DNA of 64,000 nt from Megascapheus bottae (taxonomy: Eukaryota; Chordata; Mammalia; Rodentia; Geomyidae). Under the pieces are notes generated by a model. It had not been told where the DNA came from, ran no database searches, and saw nothing but the letters and a program-made list of their open reading frames with translations. Both the position numbers and the translations under genes were made by a program. The stretch is from contig JANJXV010000002.1 in the NCBI GenBank assembly GCA_024803745.1, forward strand, positions 38,089,001 to 38,153,000, in the 5' to 3' direction. This document shows, in pieces, positions 32,844-43,212 of this stretch (position 1 is the first letter of the stretch; each line of letters begins with the position of its first letter).

Positions 32844-33036
32844 GGGCTGGGAGTGTGGCCTAGTGGTAGAGTGCTTGCCTAGCATATATGAAGCCCTGGA
32901 TTCAATTCCTTGGGACCACATGCGTAGAAAAAGCCAGAAGTGGTGCTGTGGCTCAAGTGGAAGAGTGCTAGCCTTGAGAAAGCTCGGTGATAGTGCCCAG
33001 GCCCTGAGTTCAAGCCCCAGGACTGGCAAAAGAAAG
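32844..33036 (+). mobile_element. IDL-Geo SINE, plus orientation, close to consensus
   Basis: A complete dimer. The left box A reads 'tggcctagtgg' and box B 'ggttcaa/gattcaattcc'-like. The right unit has 'tggctcaagtg' and 'gagttcaagcccc'. The imperfect TSD is 'agaaatcatttat' (32828 on) against 'agagatcatttgt' (33040 on). Confidence 0.92.
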
Positions 33037-33059
33037 TGAGAGATCATTTGTGTTGGGGC

Positions 33060-33425
33060 TTTTAGTCCTTCTTGCCTCCTGACCGGCAAGATGGACAGAG
33101 AGAATGCGCCCCGACCAAGAAGAGGCCAAGAAAGGTTAGGGCCAACTGGCCGCCTTCACCCAGCCCTCCCTCGGGCAGAGGGAAGACACAGATGCACCAG
33201 GGAGTCTACAATGGGTTGGTATAGGATGCAGGAGCCTATCAACATAGAAATGGGCAAGGCAGGGGGAGGTAGGTGCTGTCCGAGAGGGCGGCAGGGCCAA
33301 TCCCAGAGGCAGAGGTAGCCTTGCTTTACATCACAAACCACAGCCAAGCCTCCCAACCAGGTGACAGACAGGTTGGATCTCAAGACCCGGAAATGAGCCC
33401 ATTTTCCTGATGTGACGTGCCCCAC
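33060..33425. other. GC-rich block of unknown origin
   Basis: The composition rises sharply above the surroundings and several CpGs occur ('gcgccccgacc', 'ggccgcc', 'gtccgagagggcgg'). A 75-codon plus frame (33091-33318) begins in 'aagatggac', a fair Kozak context, but is Arg/Gly-rich with no recognisable domain. A remnant of an L1 5' UTR, a retrocopy or a small CpG-rich regulatory element are all possible. Confidence 0.4.
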
Positions 33426-33559
33426 ACATTTGTCCATATTGAGGCTTGAATTCAGGGTTTCATGTATTGCTTGGCTCTTTTGAACCACATTTTCATTTCC
33501 CCTCCTCCCTGTCTTCCTCCCTCCCTTCACTCCCCTTTCTGTTCCTTGGTGATAAAGAG

Positions 33560-33672
33560 TTCTCTCTCTGTTTGTCTGCCCCCTCCCTACCTGCTTCTTA
33601 ACTTGTCATCTTCTTGTCTCAGCTTTTCAAGTGTTGAGATTACAGGTGTACACCTCCCTTGCCCTACTAGGC
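33560..33672 (-). repeat. B1/7SL-like SINE fragment, minus orientation, old
   Basis: The stretch 'cttgtctcagcttttcaagt' with 'gttgagattacaggtgtaca' reads as the complement of a 7SL-derived monomer head. Confidence 0.55.
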
Positions 33673-34195
33673 TTATCCCTGAGTGTATACTAGTTTCTTC
33701 AGGAGTTCAAGAAAACACCACTATCTAAAACCAGAAGAAAATGTGTCCCTTCGCCTGGGCTATTTTGAAGAAGGGGAAGCTTTTCTGGAAGCCTTGTAGA
33801 TCTTACCTGCTACTTCCTTCCCAGAATTAGGCTACATGCCCTCTTGTAAAAAGGAAGGAACTAAGCCTAATAAGCAAGGACTAATCAAGAGTCCTGCACA
33901 GAGCATTAGGTGTGGCTACCTCTAATGAAGGCCACCTCCAGCATAGCTGCCAGAGACTAGGCCTGAGTTGTTTTAGTAAAGCAGGGGGGAAGGGAAGGAA
34001 TGGGAAACCAAGGTGGCTGCCACAGATGCCTTCTGGAGAGCCCACAGGTCATTGGCAGTGGCCAGTCTTGCATAAATATCATCATTTAGAAGCAGGGTCT
34101 GTTCTCTGACTGCCATCCCTTCCACCAGAGGTACAGTTGTCTTGCCCCTGCTGCACTTCTCCTTTAGAAGCACTGGTGGAGCTAGGCGCTGGTGG
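33673..34195. other. Unique sequence, no gene
   Basis: Overlapping frames (33912-34109 plus, 33973-34173 minus) have no recognisable domain. The right edge carries a 16-bp tandem duplication at 34173-34204. Confidence 0.45.
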
Positions 34196-34392
34196 AGCTA
34201 GGCACTGGTGGCTCACATCTGTAATCCTAGCTACTTAGGAGGATAAGTTCTGAAGATTTCAGTTCAAAGCAAGCCTATAGGAAAAAGTCTATGAGATTGT
34301 CTCCAATTAACCAGAAAAAAAAAGAAACAAACCCAAAACAAACCTAATGTGGAGCTTGAGTTCAAGTTTCAATACTGACAACAAACTGACAA
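34196..34392 (+). mobile_element. 7SL-Geo SINE, plus orientation, right unit mostly deleted
   Basis: The head 'ctaggcactggtggctcaca' and the linker are clear. Then 'aatgtggagcttgagttcaa' joins the start of the Geo unit almost directly to its box B side. Confidence 0.82.
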
Positions 34393-34697
34393 AGACATGA
34401 TGCTTTGACCTAACTGTCTTGTTCTAGTGAACTCTTCCATACTTCATGGAACTTGAAAAATACGCTCTTCTCTTCCTTTTCTCATCCTTTTCTTTACTTC
34501 ACATTTACTGTAAGACATAAAGTGAAAATGGAAAGTCACATAAATTTCATTAATATAGAAAACAACAGCTCCCTTTCCCCAATTCATGTTCCCAGGGTGG
34601 GTGTGTATATATATATCATTCAGTTAAATGTGGCTGGGCTAATTAATTCTAGTGTAATTGTTCAGTAAATGTCAGTTTTTTCTCTAACTGGGAGGGA

Positions 34698-35120
34698 TTC
34701 TGTATTAGTGTCCTATTGTTTCTCTAATGAATTATCACAAAACAATGCCCTAGCACAATACAAATTTATCATGGTGTACTTATGGGGTCAGAATTCTGAG
34801 AGGAGTCTTACTGGCCTAAAATTAAGGTGTCCCCATGGGTGCATCCCTTTTGGAAGCTCTAAGGGAGAACCTTTTTCTTGTGTTAGCAAGTTTCTAGAGG
34901 CTATATTGCTTTGCTATTGAACGTCTTCAAAGACAACCACACAGGACAGGATCTTTCTGTTATTTTTTTAACCTGGTTCTCTCTTTTCTGCCTCCCTCTG
35001 CCAGTGAGGACTCCTTTTCATTACATTGGACACACTTTTGTAATACAAAATACTCCATGTCAAGGTCAGCTGGTTCACAACCTTAATTGCATTTGTAACT
35101 TCAATTCTCCTTTGTGTGTC
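34698..35120 (-). repeat. MLT1-like LTR (ERVL-MaLR), minus orientation
   Basis: The stretch 'tgtattagtgtcctattgtt', then 'acaatacaaatttatcatgg', 'aaattaaggtgtccccatgg', 'gaagctctaagggagaacc' and 'ttacattggacacac' follows the complement of MLT1 LTRs in order. There is no viral coding sequence. The frames across it are chance. Confidence 0.75.
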
Positions 35121-35835
35121 CCAGGAATTAGGACAGAGATAACATTGGAAAGAATTGGGATCATTATTCTCTTTTCTGCAGACAATATTTTTAATTTTTT
35201 TTTACCCTGTAGATGCCATGGGCTCTTATGGCAATGCATGTGGAATGAGAACAGCTTCTAGACATGAATCCCAACCTTTCCACCTCTGCATATATGTAGC
35301 ACAGAGCTGTACAACACACTTGGTAAGATACTCCTCCAAGATTTAGTTTTCTTATATATAAAGTGACTAATAATGTTTCTAGAAGTTATCATAAGAATTA
35401 GGAAAGCCACATATGGTAAATAATAAGAGGGCATAATCACCACCTCTTTTCATCTCTGAAAGGATATGAATAGTATAAAATCCTTGCTTCTATTAAGAGA
35501 TATTTAGATTCCAAACAGCTATTCTATCCTTCCTAGCTATATGATCATTGATGGGTTGTTACATTTTTTTCTCAGATTAATTTTTATCACCCATTAAATA
35601 ATAATGTTCCCTTCATAGGTTTTGTATAATTAACTAAACTTTAATATACACAATAATTCATTTTAACATTCATTGTCTTCAATGCTTAGGGGATTTTAGG
35701 GGTCATCTATTAGGTAGAGGAAATATATAGAAAGGATGCTAGACTTTGGCCATGCTTCTTAATTGTAACATGCATGGACTAAAAAGAACGTATATAAAGG
35801 AGGAAACAATAAACCAGCGGTAAAATAAGTTGTAG
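35121..35835. other. Unique sequence, no gene
   Basis: AT-rich, with no recognisable repeat beyond the LTR on its left. Confidence 0.45.
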
Positions 35836-36012
35836 GGGTCCGGGAGCTTTGCCTAGTGGTAGAACGCTCACACGTAGAGTGCATGTAGGCCTGGATTCAA
35901 TTCCCTGGTACCACATACACAGAAAAAACCAGAAGTGGTGCTGTGGCTCAAATGGCAGAGTGCTAGCCTTGAACAAAAAGTGTACAAGCCCTAGGACTGG
36001 CAAAATATAAAA
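35836..36012 (+). mobile_element. IDL-Geo SINE, plus orientation
   Basis: Both units are visible ('gcctagtggtagaacgctca', 'tggctcaaatggcagagtgc'). The right unit lacks the stretch between the Lys-codon-like A-run and box B. A short repeat 'gttgtag' flanks both ends. Confidence 0.87.
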
Positions 36013-37237
36013 AAGGTTGTAGATTTTGGATGGATTTTTTTATATTCACGTTGTCCTCATGTATATGGAAAATGGAATACTAATAGTAAAATATCAAGCA
36101 CCGACTCTCAGAAATTCCACACAGAAGAATTCTGTTGATGGTTCTTTCTTTGTATGATAAAAGTGCATTAAGCTGTCAACAGTAGACATTTTCTCAGGGG
36201 ACCTTTTAAAGTTTATAATTGCTACTAAACAGGACAAATTTAATCTGCGAATGCTATTCGACTGTGTTTTCTTTGTCTTTCCTTTTCTTATATGGAATGA
36301 GAAGCTACAACGTGACTTGTGAGAGAGACAGCCAGGATGCACTGACCGAATTCCCAGGTTTGTAGAATCAGAAGGGATTCTTGCTATTCAGTTATGCCTG
36401 GATGAGAAGACAGAACATTTTCTTCTATGATGTATGTGTCACTTTTCATTATTTCTGAAAGGCCTGTTCCTTTAGAAACCACGGTAAACAGAATAGTGTA
36501 TTGAATTAGATCTCTACCGTGAATAAATTTATTTTCTAGCAAGTGTAAAAAATGAGCAAGGCCAAAACCCCCCAGAGCAGAAAATGTCATAGTGATTGCT
36601 AATACATTACTGCACAGAGAAAGGCCTAATAAAACCCCTATTAGGATGTCATACCTGCTTACGACTGAATTCTCCAGAAAGTTTATTTGATATGTCTAAG
36701 CCAATTATCAAAGTCTTAGTGATAAGAAGCAGCTTGCTGGTCCTGAATGTGTCAGAAAAGAATGACTAAATTGTGGGAATTCATGGGCCTCTGCTTTGAA
36801 TAATTAACTTGGCTCTTTGTTGAGTGAATATACTTTAGAAACTAATTTTCTCTTTGCACAAAGCATTTTGCCCTTGTACTGTCTTTGAAAAGTAAACTGT
36901 TTAGCTGTAAGGTTAGCCCCCTTTTCATTATATTGCCTTGAGCTTCCTTCGCTGTCTTTTAGCTCCACCCTCTTCTTTGCTCTTTGTCTTGTTGGCATCG
37001 TTCGGACAAGGTTAATGTCATCCTAAAATGCATGTATGATATGCAGTGATGACATTTTCTCCAAGTGGAATTTAATCATTTTCTCTGTAGATATTATAAT
37101 ACCTGGCCTATTTTTGCTTTTTGTTATGACTAAAACACCAACTTTATTTTTAAGAGATTTAAAAAGAATTTATTTTTAATCTTTAGGAAAGAAGTAGAAG
37201 TGTCAGCTGCATAAATAATTCTGTATACAAAGGTCAG

Positions 37238-37240
<3 letters not shown>
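36013..37240. other. Repeat-poor unique sequence
   Basis: About 1.2 kb without a recognisable repeat. The part 36400-37090 has balanced, non-repetitive composition and could include conserved noncoding DNA. The minus frames (36094-36342, 36384-36590, 36804-36998) show no known domain. Confidence 0.45.

Positions 37241-37241
<1 letters not shown>

Positions 37242-37271
<30 letters not shown>
37242..37271. repeat. (GT)n microsatellite
   Basis: Fifteen GT units, not attached to a recognisable SINE tail. Confidence 0.95.
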
Positions 37272-37273
<2 letters not shown>

Positions 37274-37315
37274 TGTTTCCTTTAAATCTAACTATCATGA
37301 CATGAGAAAAATATT

Positions 37316-37626
37316 GATTGTGACTGGGAGTGTGGCCTAGTGGTTGGGTTTATGCGAAAAGACCTGGGTTCAATTCCTTGGTACCACAAACACAGAAAAA
37401 GCCAGAAGTCAAAACTTAAATATACCTTCCAAAATGTTTTTACAGATGCAAATATAGTAACAGATATATCCTTTTTTGTTTTAATGACTTTCTAATAAAC
37501 ATTTATCCAAAGTCTCAAAAAAAAATAAGCCAGAAGTGATGCTGTGACTCAAGAGGTAGCTTTGAGAAAGTTTAAGACAGTGCCTAGGCCCTGAGTTCAA
37601 GCCCCAGGACTGGCATAAAAAGATTA
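37316..37626 (+). mobile_element. IDL-Geo SINE, plus orientation, split by a retroposed insert
   Basis: The left unit occupies 37316-37409 and the right unit 37527-37626. Removing the 117-bp insert and one copy of 'aagccagaagt' restores a continuous dimer. The left unit also lacks part of its 'gcttgcctagcatg' segment. Confidence 0.9.
37410..37526 (+). mobile_element. Small retroposed transcript 3' end with poly-A signal, poly-A and TSD
   Basis: The insert carries AATAAA at 37494-37499, an A-run starting at 37517 (18 nt after the signal) and an 11-bp perfect flanking duplication, 'aagccagaagt' (37399-37409 and 37527-37537). These are the hallmarks of an L1-mobilised, severely 5'-truncated mRNA end. 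The remaining body (about 100 bp, AT-rich) looks like a 3' UTR. I cannot name the parent gene. Confidence 0.8.
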
Positions 37627-37989
37627 ATAAGAACTTCAAATTTATTAGAAGCAACACAGTGTAATATGTAATTTCTAGCTGTATTCATGAATGATGTAGT
37701 CTACAGTTATTGAGATGACCCCTTCCCATACCGAGTCTATGAAACCTGTTGAAGATTACTTGGTTAATTTTTTCCCAGAGAAATATTACTGTGCATCATA
37801 TCTTGGATTTGGGTCCATACCTAGAACATCTAATAAACCTTGGGCTATGATAAATGGCAAAATCAAAGGTTATACATGTTACTGCCTTTCTTTCACATGC
37901 ATACAAACAGTCAATAAAGCCTATGAAATTGGCTCACCTCAATGGAGTTTGCAATCGATCATTGGAGTCTGTATAGGTTGATTCTCTAA
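37627..37989. other. Unique sequence, no gene
   Basis: The plus frame 37715-37981 (88 codons) has no recognisable domain. Confidence 0.4.
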
Positions 37990-38281
37990 AAATCGTATGG
38001 TTGTACAAAGGATTTAAATTTCAACATGTTAATTTAAAAGTACAAAATATCTTAATTTCATTCATGCTATCATCCTTGATATCTATCCTGTCCTTACTCA
38101 TCTAAGTTGCCTAGTTTCATTTTAATGTTTGTGCATTGTATTATGACTGTAAGACCTACAATTCCTCTCCATTTGTCTAAACTCTTCCCAAAACTACTCC
38201 CTACTTAGATATACTCTCCCCCCCACACGTTAATTCTTCAAATATGTTACACTACAGAGACTCCTGCTTCTACCAGACTTT
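37990..38281 (-). repeat. Old L1 3' UTR fragment, minus strand (second type), left part
   Basis: The stretch 'gttgtacaaaggatttaaat' with 'ttcaacatgtta', then pyrimidine-rich 'cctctccatttgtctaaact', corresponds to the 19620 copy. The element continues to the right of the SINE at 38298. Confidence 0.55.
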
Positions 38282-38297
38282 AGTCAGTTGGATTTTT

Positions 38298-38510
38298 TCT
38301 TTTTCTTTTCTCTTTTTTTTTTGCCAGTCCTGGGCTTGAGCTCAAGGCCTGAGTGCTGTCCTTGGACTTTCTCAAGGCTAGAGCTCTACCACTTGAGCCC
38401 CAGCACCACTTCTGGCTTTTTTTTTTGTATGTATGTGGTACCAAGGAATCAAACCCGGGTCTTTGTGCATGCTAGGCAAGCACTTTAACCACTAGGCCAA
38501 ACTCCCAGCC
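38298..38510 (-). mobile_element. IDL-Geo SINE, minus orientation, with perfect 16-bp TSD
   Basis: The Geo complement 'gccagtcctgggcttgagct' is followed by a T-run linker and the IDL complement 'aatcaaacccgggtctttgt'. The duplication 'agtcagttggattttt' at 38282-38297 and 38511-38526 is perfect. It sits inside an older L1 3' UTR. Confidence 0.95.
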
Positions 38511-38526
38511 AGTCAGTTGGATTTTT

Positions 38527-38770
38527 ATGGTTCCATATGTGTTTTGTATATGCTTATATATTTTTTTGTATATGCTTATATTTTAAGTGTGATTTCCTCA
38601 TATGAGAGAAAACAGGTACTTTTTTGTCACTTTGAGTTTGACTATCTAATTTTCTTGACCCATCTGGGCTGTTTCCATAACTTGCCTATTATGAATAAGC
38701 ATACATAAGTTACACCTAAATGGAAAAGTATTCAAATAAGTGTGAAAAATACATGTCCACGTTCATCCTC
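38527..38770 (-). repeat. Old L1 fragment, minus strand, right part
   Basis: The stretch 'ctcatatgagagaaaacagg' and 'cataacttgcctattatgaa' match the L1 segment next to the ORF2 C-terminus ('tccatatcttgctattgtgaa'-like). It continues the fragment at 37990. Confidence 0.5.
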
Positions 38771-38780
38771 TCCACTTTTT

Positions 38781-38975
38781 TTCTTGTGTCAGTTCTGGGA
38801 CTTGAACTCAGGAACTGGGCAATGTCCCTGAGCTGCCTTTGCTTAAGACTAGCCCTCTACCACTTGAGCCACAGCCTCACTTCTGGATTTTTCTTTTTAT
38901 GTGGTGCTGAGGAACTGAACCAAGGCTTTGTGCATGTTAGGCAAGTACACTACTGCTAAGCCACATTCCTAGCCC
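38781..38975 (-). mobile_element. IDL-Geo SINE, minus orientation
   Basis: The stretch 'gtcagttctgggacttgaac' to 'agccacattcctagcccc' includes both units, with moderate divergence. Confidence 0.88.
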
Positions 38976-39157
38976 CTCAGCCTTTCCTCTTATAAGTCTA
39001 TGCCAACTTGGCATATCTAAACTTCGAGAGATTCTTGTAGGAATGATTCTCAGCCCAGGTTTCTTTCCTCCATCTATATCCTTTTCAATTACCAGTGGAG
39101 TGTTAACTGTAGGAAACCATAAAAATCACAAATGTCTCTGCCGCTGAATTTTCTCTT

Positions 39158-39486
39158 AACTTGGTGGTACTGGAGTTTAAAGTTAGGGCCTTACACTTAC
39201 TTGGCAGGCACTCTTCAGCTGAGCCATTGCTCTGTTTTTTTTTTTTCTGCTTATTTTGAGAGAGAGTCTTATTTCCTGCTCTGGCAAGCACTTAAACACG
39301 ATCCATCTATATTTTTCTTTCTACAGTAGTTAAGATAACATGTTTGTGTGATTATGTCCTAGATTCTTCCATTCAGATGGAGTCTTATGGACTTTTCTGC
39401 TTGGGCTGGCCTGGGACTGCAATCCTCTCAATCTTACAATCCCAAGTAGTTAGGATTCCAGTTGTGAGGTACCAACACCTACAGCC
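39158..39486 (-). repeat. Older composite SINE (tRNA unit plus 7SL unit), minus orientation
   Basis: A tRNA-like complement ('ggtactggagtttaaagtta', 'ggcaggcactcttcagctga') is followed by a 7SL-like complement ('ggacttttctgcttgggctg', 'aagtagttaggattccagtt'). The left unit is not Geo. The layout resembles tRNA-7SL dimers I associate with beaver-like rodents. About 50 bp between the units is unassigned. Confidence 0.55.
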
Positions 39487-41655
39487 TCTGGATCCCTAAT
39501 CACTGACAACTGGATAGCTGTGTTAATCTTCTAGGATATTCTTAGGAGGAATAAAAATAAAAGCAAATGCTTGAGAATAAAATTATTCCTTCTGATTTAA
39601 AAATATACTTTTGGGAGGAGGTGGGTGATGATCGTAAAAGGCAAATAAATGATAAGATGTCACAACTCCAAAAATGATTAAGAATCACTGCTCCGAGAAC
39701 TTACATTCTAAAGAAAGCATCCCACATCTGTACAAGTGTCTCTTATACATATGCTAATCAGTTCCACGGGTAATTTTAGCTCTTGGTTTGTTTTCTTCCT
39801 GTCATTATTTTATGTTCTTATTTGCTAGACTTCATATGCACATCAGAGGAGCCCCCTACACACAATTGCTTATCATTCAAGCTGGGGCGAATATGGTGGG
39901 AATGTGTAATAGTCCTTTACCCTCTGTCATTTTCCTTCCTGAGGCAGAATTTGGTGGTGAGCACATTTGAATAATAAGGGTTTTGGGTGAATGGGCAGAC
40001 TCAGGGTGTACAGTATAGATTTATATTTCCAGTCATATTAAAACATTTAAGCATCTCTAGCTATAGTGACCTAATGATTGCATCTCTTCTCCAAACAAAT
40101 AGTCTTAAAATAGAATACTTGAAATGAAGCATTGCAGCAGATTTATGAACCACTTATTCTTGTTCTCCTTTTATACCTGGAGACAGAGAAACACTTCTTT
40201 TCATCTGTCTAACCAATCTTCTTAGGCTATTCTAAAGCAGCAGCTATCAGCGGTCGATAGAGAGCTTGCAGTACAAATGGAGACATCCAACCAAGTCCTT
40301 TGAGAATCTGACCAGCAGAATGGCATTCCCTCATAGAAATCTGCGTGCAGAGTCTGGTCCTTTGAACAGCACAGAATGGGCAGTTCTGTCTGATCGAGCT
40401 CTTCTTCCTCAGCCTTTCCTCTCTGAGAAATGCCAACCCATCCCCTTGGGTTTCATCCTTTGCTTTATTACTTCCTGTAGACTCTCAGCATCATGTTTAA
40501 TTCATCTGTCTGATTTGGTCTCTCCATCTTCCTCAGTTCTTTCCTGGTTTGGTCCCCATTCACTTTATTGTATTATACTCTCCCTCCACTTCCTGAACTC
40601 TCTTTCTGCCCTCAATCTCCTGTCCATTGGTTTCAACTGGCAGAAATGGCTGGAAGCTGGAAGGCAAAGGTTTGTGTTGGCACAATCCATATAAGTTTGT
40701 CTCCCAGGTCATGGATCACATTGGAAAAGGGTAGAGAGAGAACTTAGTGATACTTATCTTATTAGCAAAATGCCTAGTACACAGTACATATTGTTTCTGT
40801 ATGCTTTGGTCCACTTTTGCTTTCATGCACCCAATTCTAAGCATATTTGGTTTCCTACTTTCTTTAGTTAATGTTTCTTAAAAGACCAGAGTGCTTAGAG
40901 TATGTAATAAATGTTGATTATTAAGATACTCAACTACCCGGGCCTTGACTCTACTCTGAGAAGGAAAGTTTTATGACTCCCCATCTGTATTTGGTGACTT
41001 TTCATCCTGGGGGTCAGTGTTACAGCATCTTCCTGAAGTAGCTGTCTTAGTGAAAAATCATGCCAGGGCAGTCTCTGCTGCTGTGCAAGACTCTCCTAGG
41101 GTTTGATAAAGTGGAATTTACTTGCAGGGAGAGCACAATCTCAGGGCTCCTGGGAGAGGAGAGCTATCACTTCTGTGATGTGTACTCTTCTGCCTGAGAA
41201 ATGCTGACTAGAATTCTTTGGATTCTTTCACTTTTAAGACATTTCATCTGTATCTTTAGGTAAATACATTGGGTATGTTTGACTCTAAACTTCCATAGAA
41301 GTCCAATGCTGTCTTTTTCATGCTTCTATTTGTTTTTTTTTTAAACTCTGTTCTAATGAATAGTATTTAGTTTTCATGAAATTATCATTGAGTCAGAATT
41401 TTCCACACAGGGGCTCATGTAACTGAGACCATGAAATATGTTTTCTATAAGCCAAATAAATGTTAAGACACTTGGGAGTTGGAAAAGGCTAATGGCATCA
41501 TTATTTTCATAGGTAACATGTCCTAAACGAAATAAATCTCATTTTAACAAGTTGATATTTCAAGGATTCTGGATGCTTGGGCTATTGATGAATTCCTTAT
41601 TAATGAAGTGTGGCACCAACAAAGGAAGAAAAACTTTAGGTTTAAATTTAAGTGA
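39487..41655. other. 2.2 kb repeat-poor stretch
   Basis: No SINE or L1 is recognisable. A plus frame of 142 codons (40266-40694) is the longest outside repeats on that strand; it is rich in Ser, Leu and Cys and has no domain I recognise. Chance is likely. Decayed ancient repeats cannot be excluded. Confidence 0.45.
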
Positions 41656-41659
41656 TAGC

Positions 41660-42040
41660 AGTCTCTTCTATTGCTACCACTACATCACAATGTAAGTAAT
41701 TTATAAGGAAAATCAATTCATTTCTGACAATTCTGCAGGCGGGGAAGTGTAAAGTTGAAGCGTTTCACTTGGTGAGATTTCCAAAGGCAGTGCTGGGAAT
41801 CTCATGGGTAGACAGAGAAAGCTTAGTAGGTCAGTTCTTTCTCCCCCTTCTCACAAAGCCACCAGTGCAATCTTAGTTTCCACTCTGTGGTCTTATCTAA
41901 TCTGAATTACCTCTGAAATCCCCTACTGACAAATACCATTACTGTGACTCTGAGTTTTGAGTTTCTTACCCATAAATTCCAGGGAATGCCCCCAGATTAT
42001 AGCACGTGATGGGGACACACCATCAAATTACAGAAAACAT
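41660..42040 (-). repeat. Possible MaLR-type LTR, minus orientation
   Basis: The stretch 'gtaagtaatttataaggaaa' with 'tgacaattctgcaggcgggg' resembles the complement of MST/THE-like LTRs ('gggtaatttataaagaaaag', 'ggttctgcaggct'). It is decayed. Confidence 0.5.
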
Positions 42041-42059
42041 GTCCCAGGAAAAAAAAAAA

Positions 42060-42216
42060 AGAAGACCTGGGTTCAATTCCTTGATACCACATATATATAT
42101 ATAAAAAGAAGCTGGAAATGGTGCTGAGGCTCAAGTGGTAGAGCTCTAGCCTCGAGAAAAATCCAAGGACAGTGCTCAGGCCCTGAGCTCAAGCCCAAGA
42201 CTGGCAAAAAAAAACA
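42060..42216 (+). mobile_element. IDL-Geo SINE, plus orientation, left unit truncated
   Basis: It begins at 'gaagacctgggttcaattcc', so the first 40 bp of the IDL unit, with box A, are missing. An (AT)n expansion sits in the linker. The right unit and tail are complete. Confidence 0.87.
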
Positions 42217-42962
42217 AAAAACAAAAAACATGGGGGGAGGGCGCTAAGGGACAAGTGCCTTTAAACTGTCCTGAAATTATTGGAATGCAACCCCCATATA
42301 ACAAAAAATAGGACATTTGGGTTCATGTTTGTAATAAATGATAATCTCTCTCTCTCATATTTATATATATATATATAGTATGATTTGGTGAGTATAGCTC
42401 TGACCATATAATATAATGACTAGAATTGGGTCAAACTGTTTTAAGATAGAATTCTAAGTGTTTGACTTGTGCTGAGAACCATGTAAGTTTCATGGCTGGC
42501 AGGAGAATTCTTCAAGATGTTTAGAGGGCAATAAGGCTTCAAGTGGTCTGAGGAAAGCCTGCCAGTTGTTACCTTGTGGAGCTGACCAATTCCTAGATAG
42601 ATAGCTTGGTGAAAGTGGCTCTACTTTTAGTCTGGAAATTAGAGCATGAGCTTTGGGTACTAACCTCGCTCACAGATTCCTCTCCTTTTCCTTTTGCTCC
42701 ACCTCTCACATTTATGATATAGTTCAGCAAGTAAGATTGCATGTGTTGTGAATGGTGGATCTTGCCTAACGACCAAGACTGTGCTTAGCTTCTGGGTTCC
42801 ATCATAAATCTGAGCTTGGAAAACCAGACTTTTAGGGTGCAGCCAAATGGGAACAGACAAATGGTGTAGCATCAGGGAAAAGCTAACAAAAACACAGGAG
42901 TGATTTAGTACTGCTTACAACAAATCCACATACCTCCTATGCATTAAAAATGAAGCTTCTTA
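42217..42962. other. Unique sequence with (TC)n/(AT)n
   Basis: A short TC and TA microsatellite lies at 42341-42379. The minus frame 42660-42872 has no known domain. Confidence 0.45.
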
Positions 42963-43212
42963 GCCAGGCGCTGGTGGCTCACACCTGAGGTCCTCGTTAC
43001 TAAGGAGGCTGAGATCTAAGGGTCATTGTTTGAAGCCGGCCTGGTGGAAAAGTTCATGAGACTTTTATCTCCAATAAAACTCAGAAAAAGCCAGAAGTGG
43101 TGCTATGGCTCAAGTGGTAGAGCTCTAGCCTTGAACACAAAGAGGCTCAGGGACAGTACCCAGCCCCAAGTTCAAGCCCCAGGACCTGCACCAAAGGGGG
43201 AAAAAAAAGCTT
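42963..43212 (+). mobile_element. 7SL-Geo SINE, plus orientation
   Basis: The head 'aggcgctggtggctcacacc' is followed by 'tttatctccaataaaactca' and a complete right unit ending 'gttcaagccccaggacctgc'. Confidence 0.9.

Noticed and set aside
30786..35120. Possible endogenous retrovirus between two LTR-like relics
   Set aside because: The two relics are in opposite orientation and of different type, with no retroviral coding sequence between them. They are solitary, unrelated LTR fragments.
34669..35346. Cluster of three plus-strand frames
   Set aside because: They lie over an MLT1-like LTR in antisense and have no protein similarity I can recognise.
40266..40694. 142-codon plus frame outside repeats
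   Set aside because: There is no recognisable domain and no start context or splice structure. It is plausible by chance in 64 kb.
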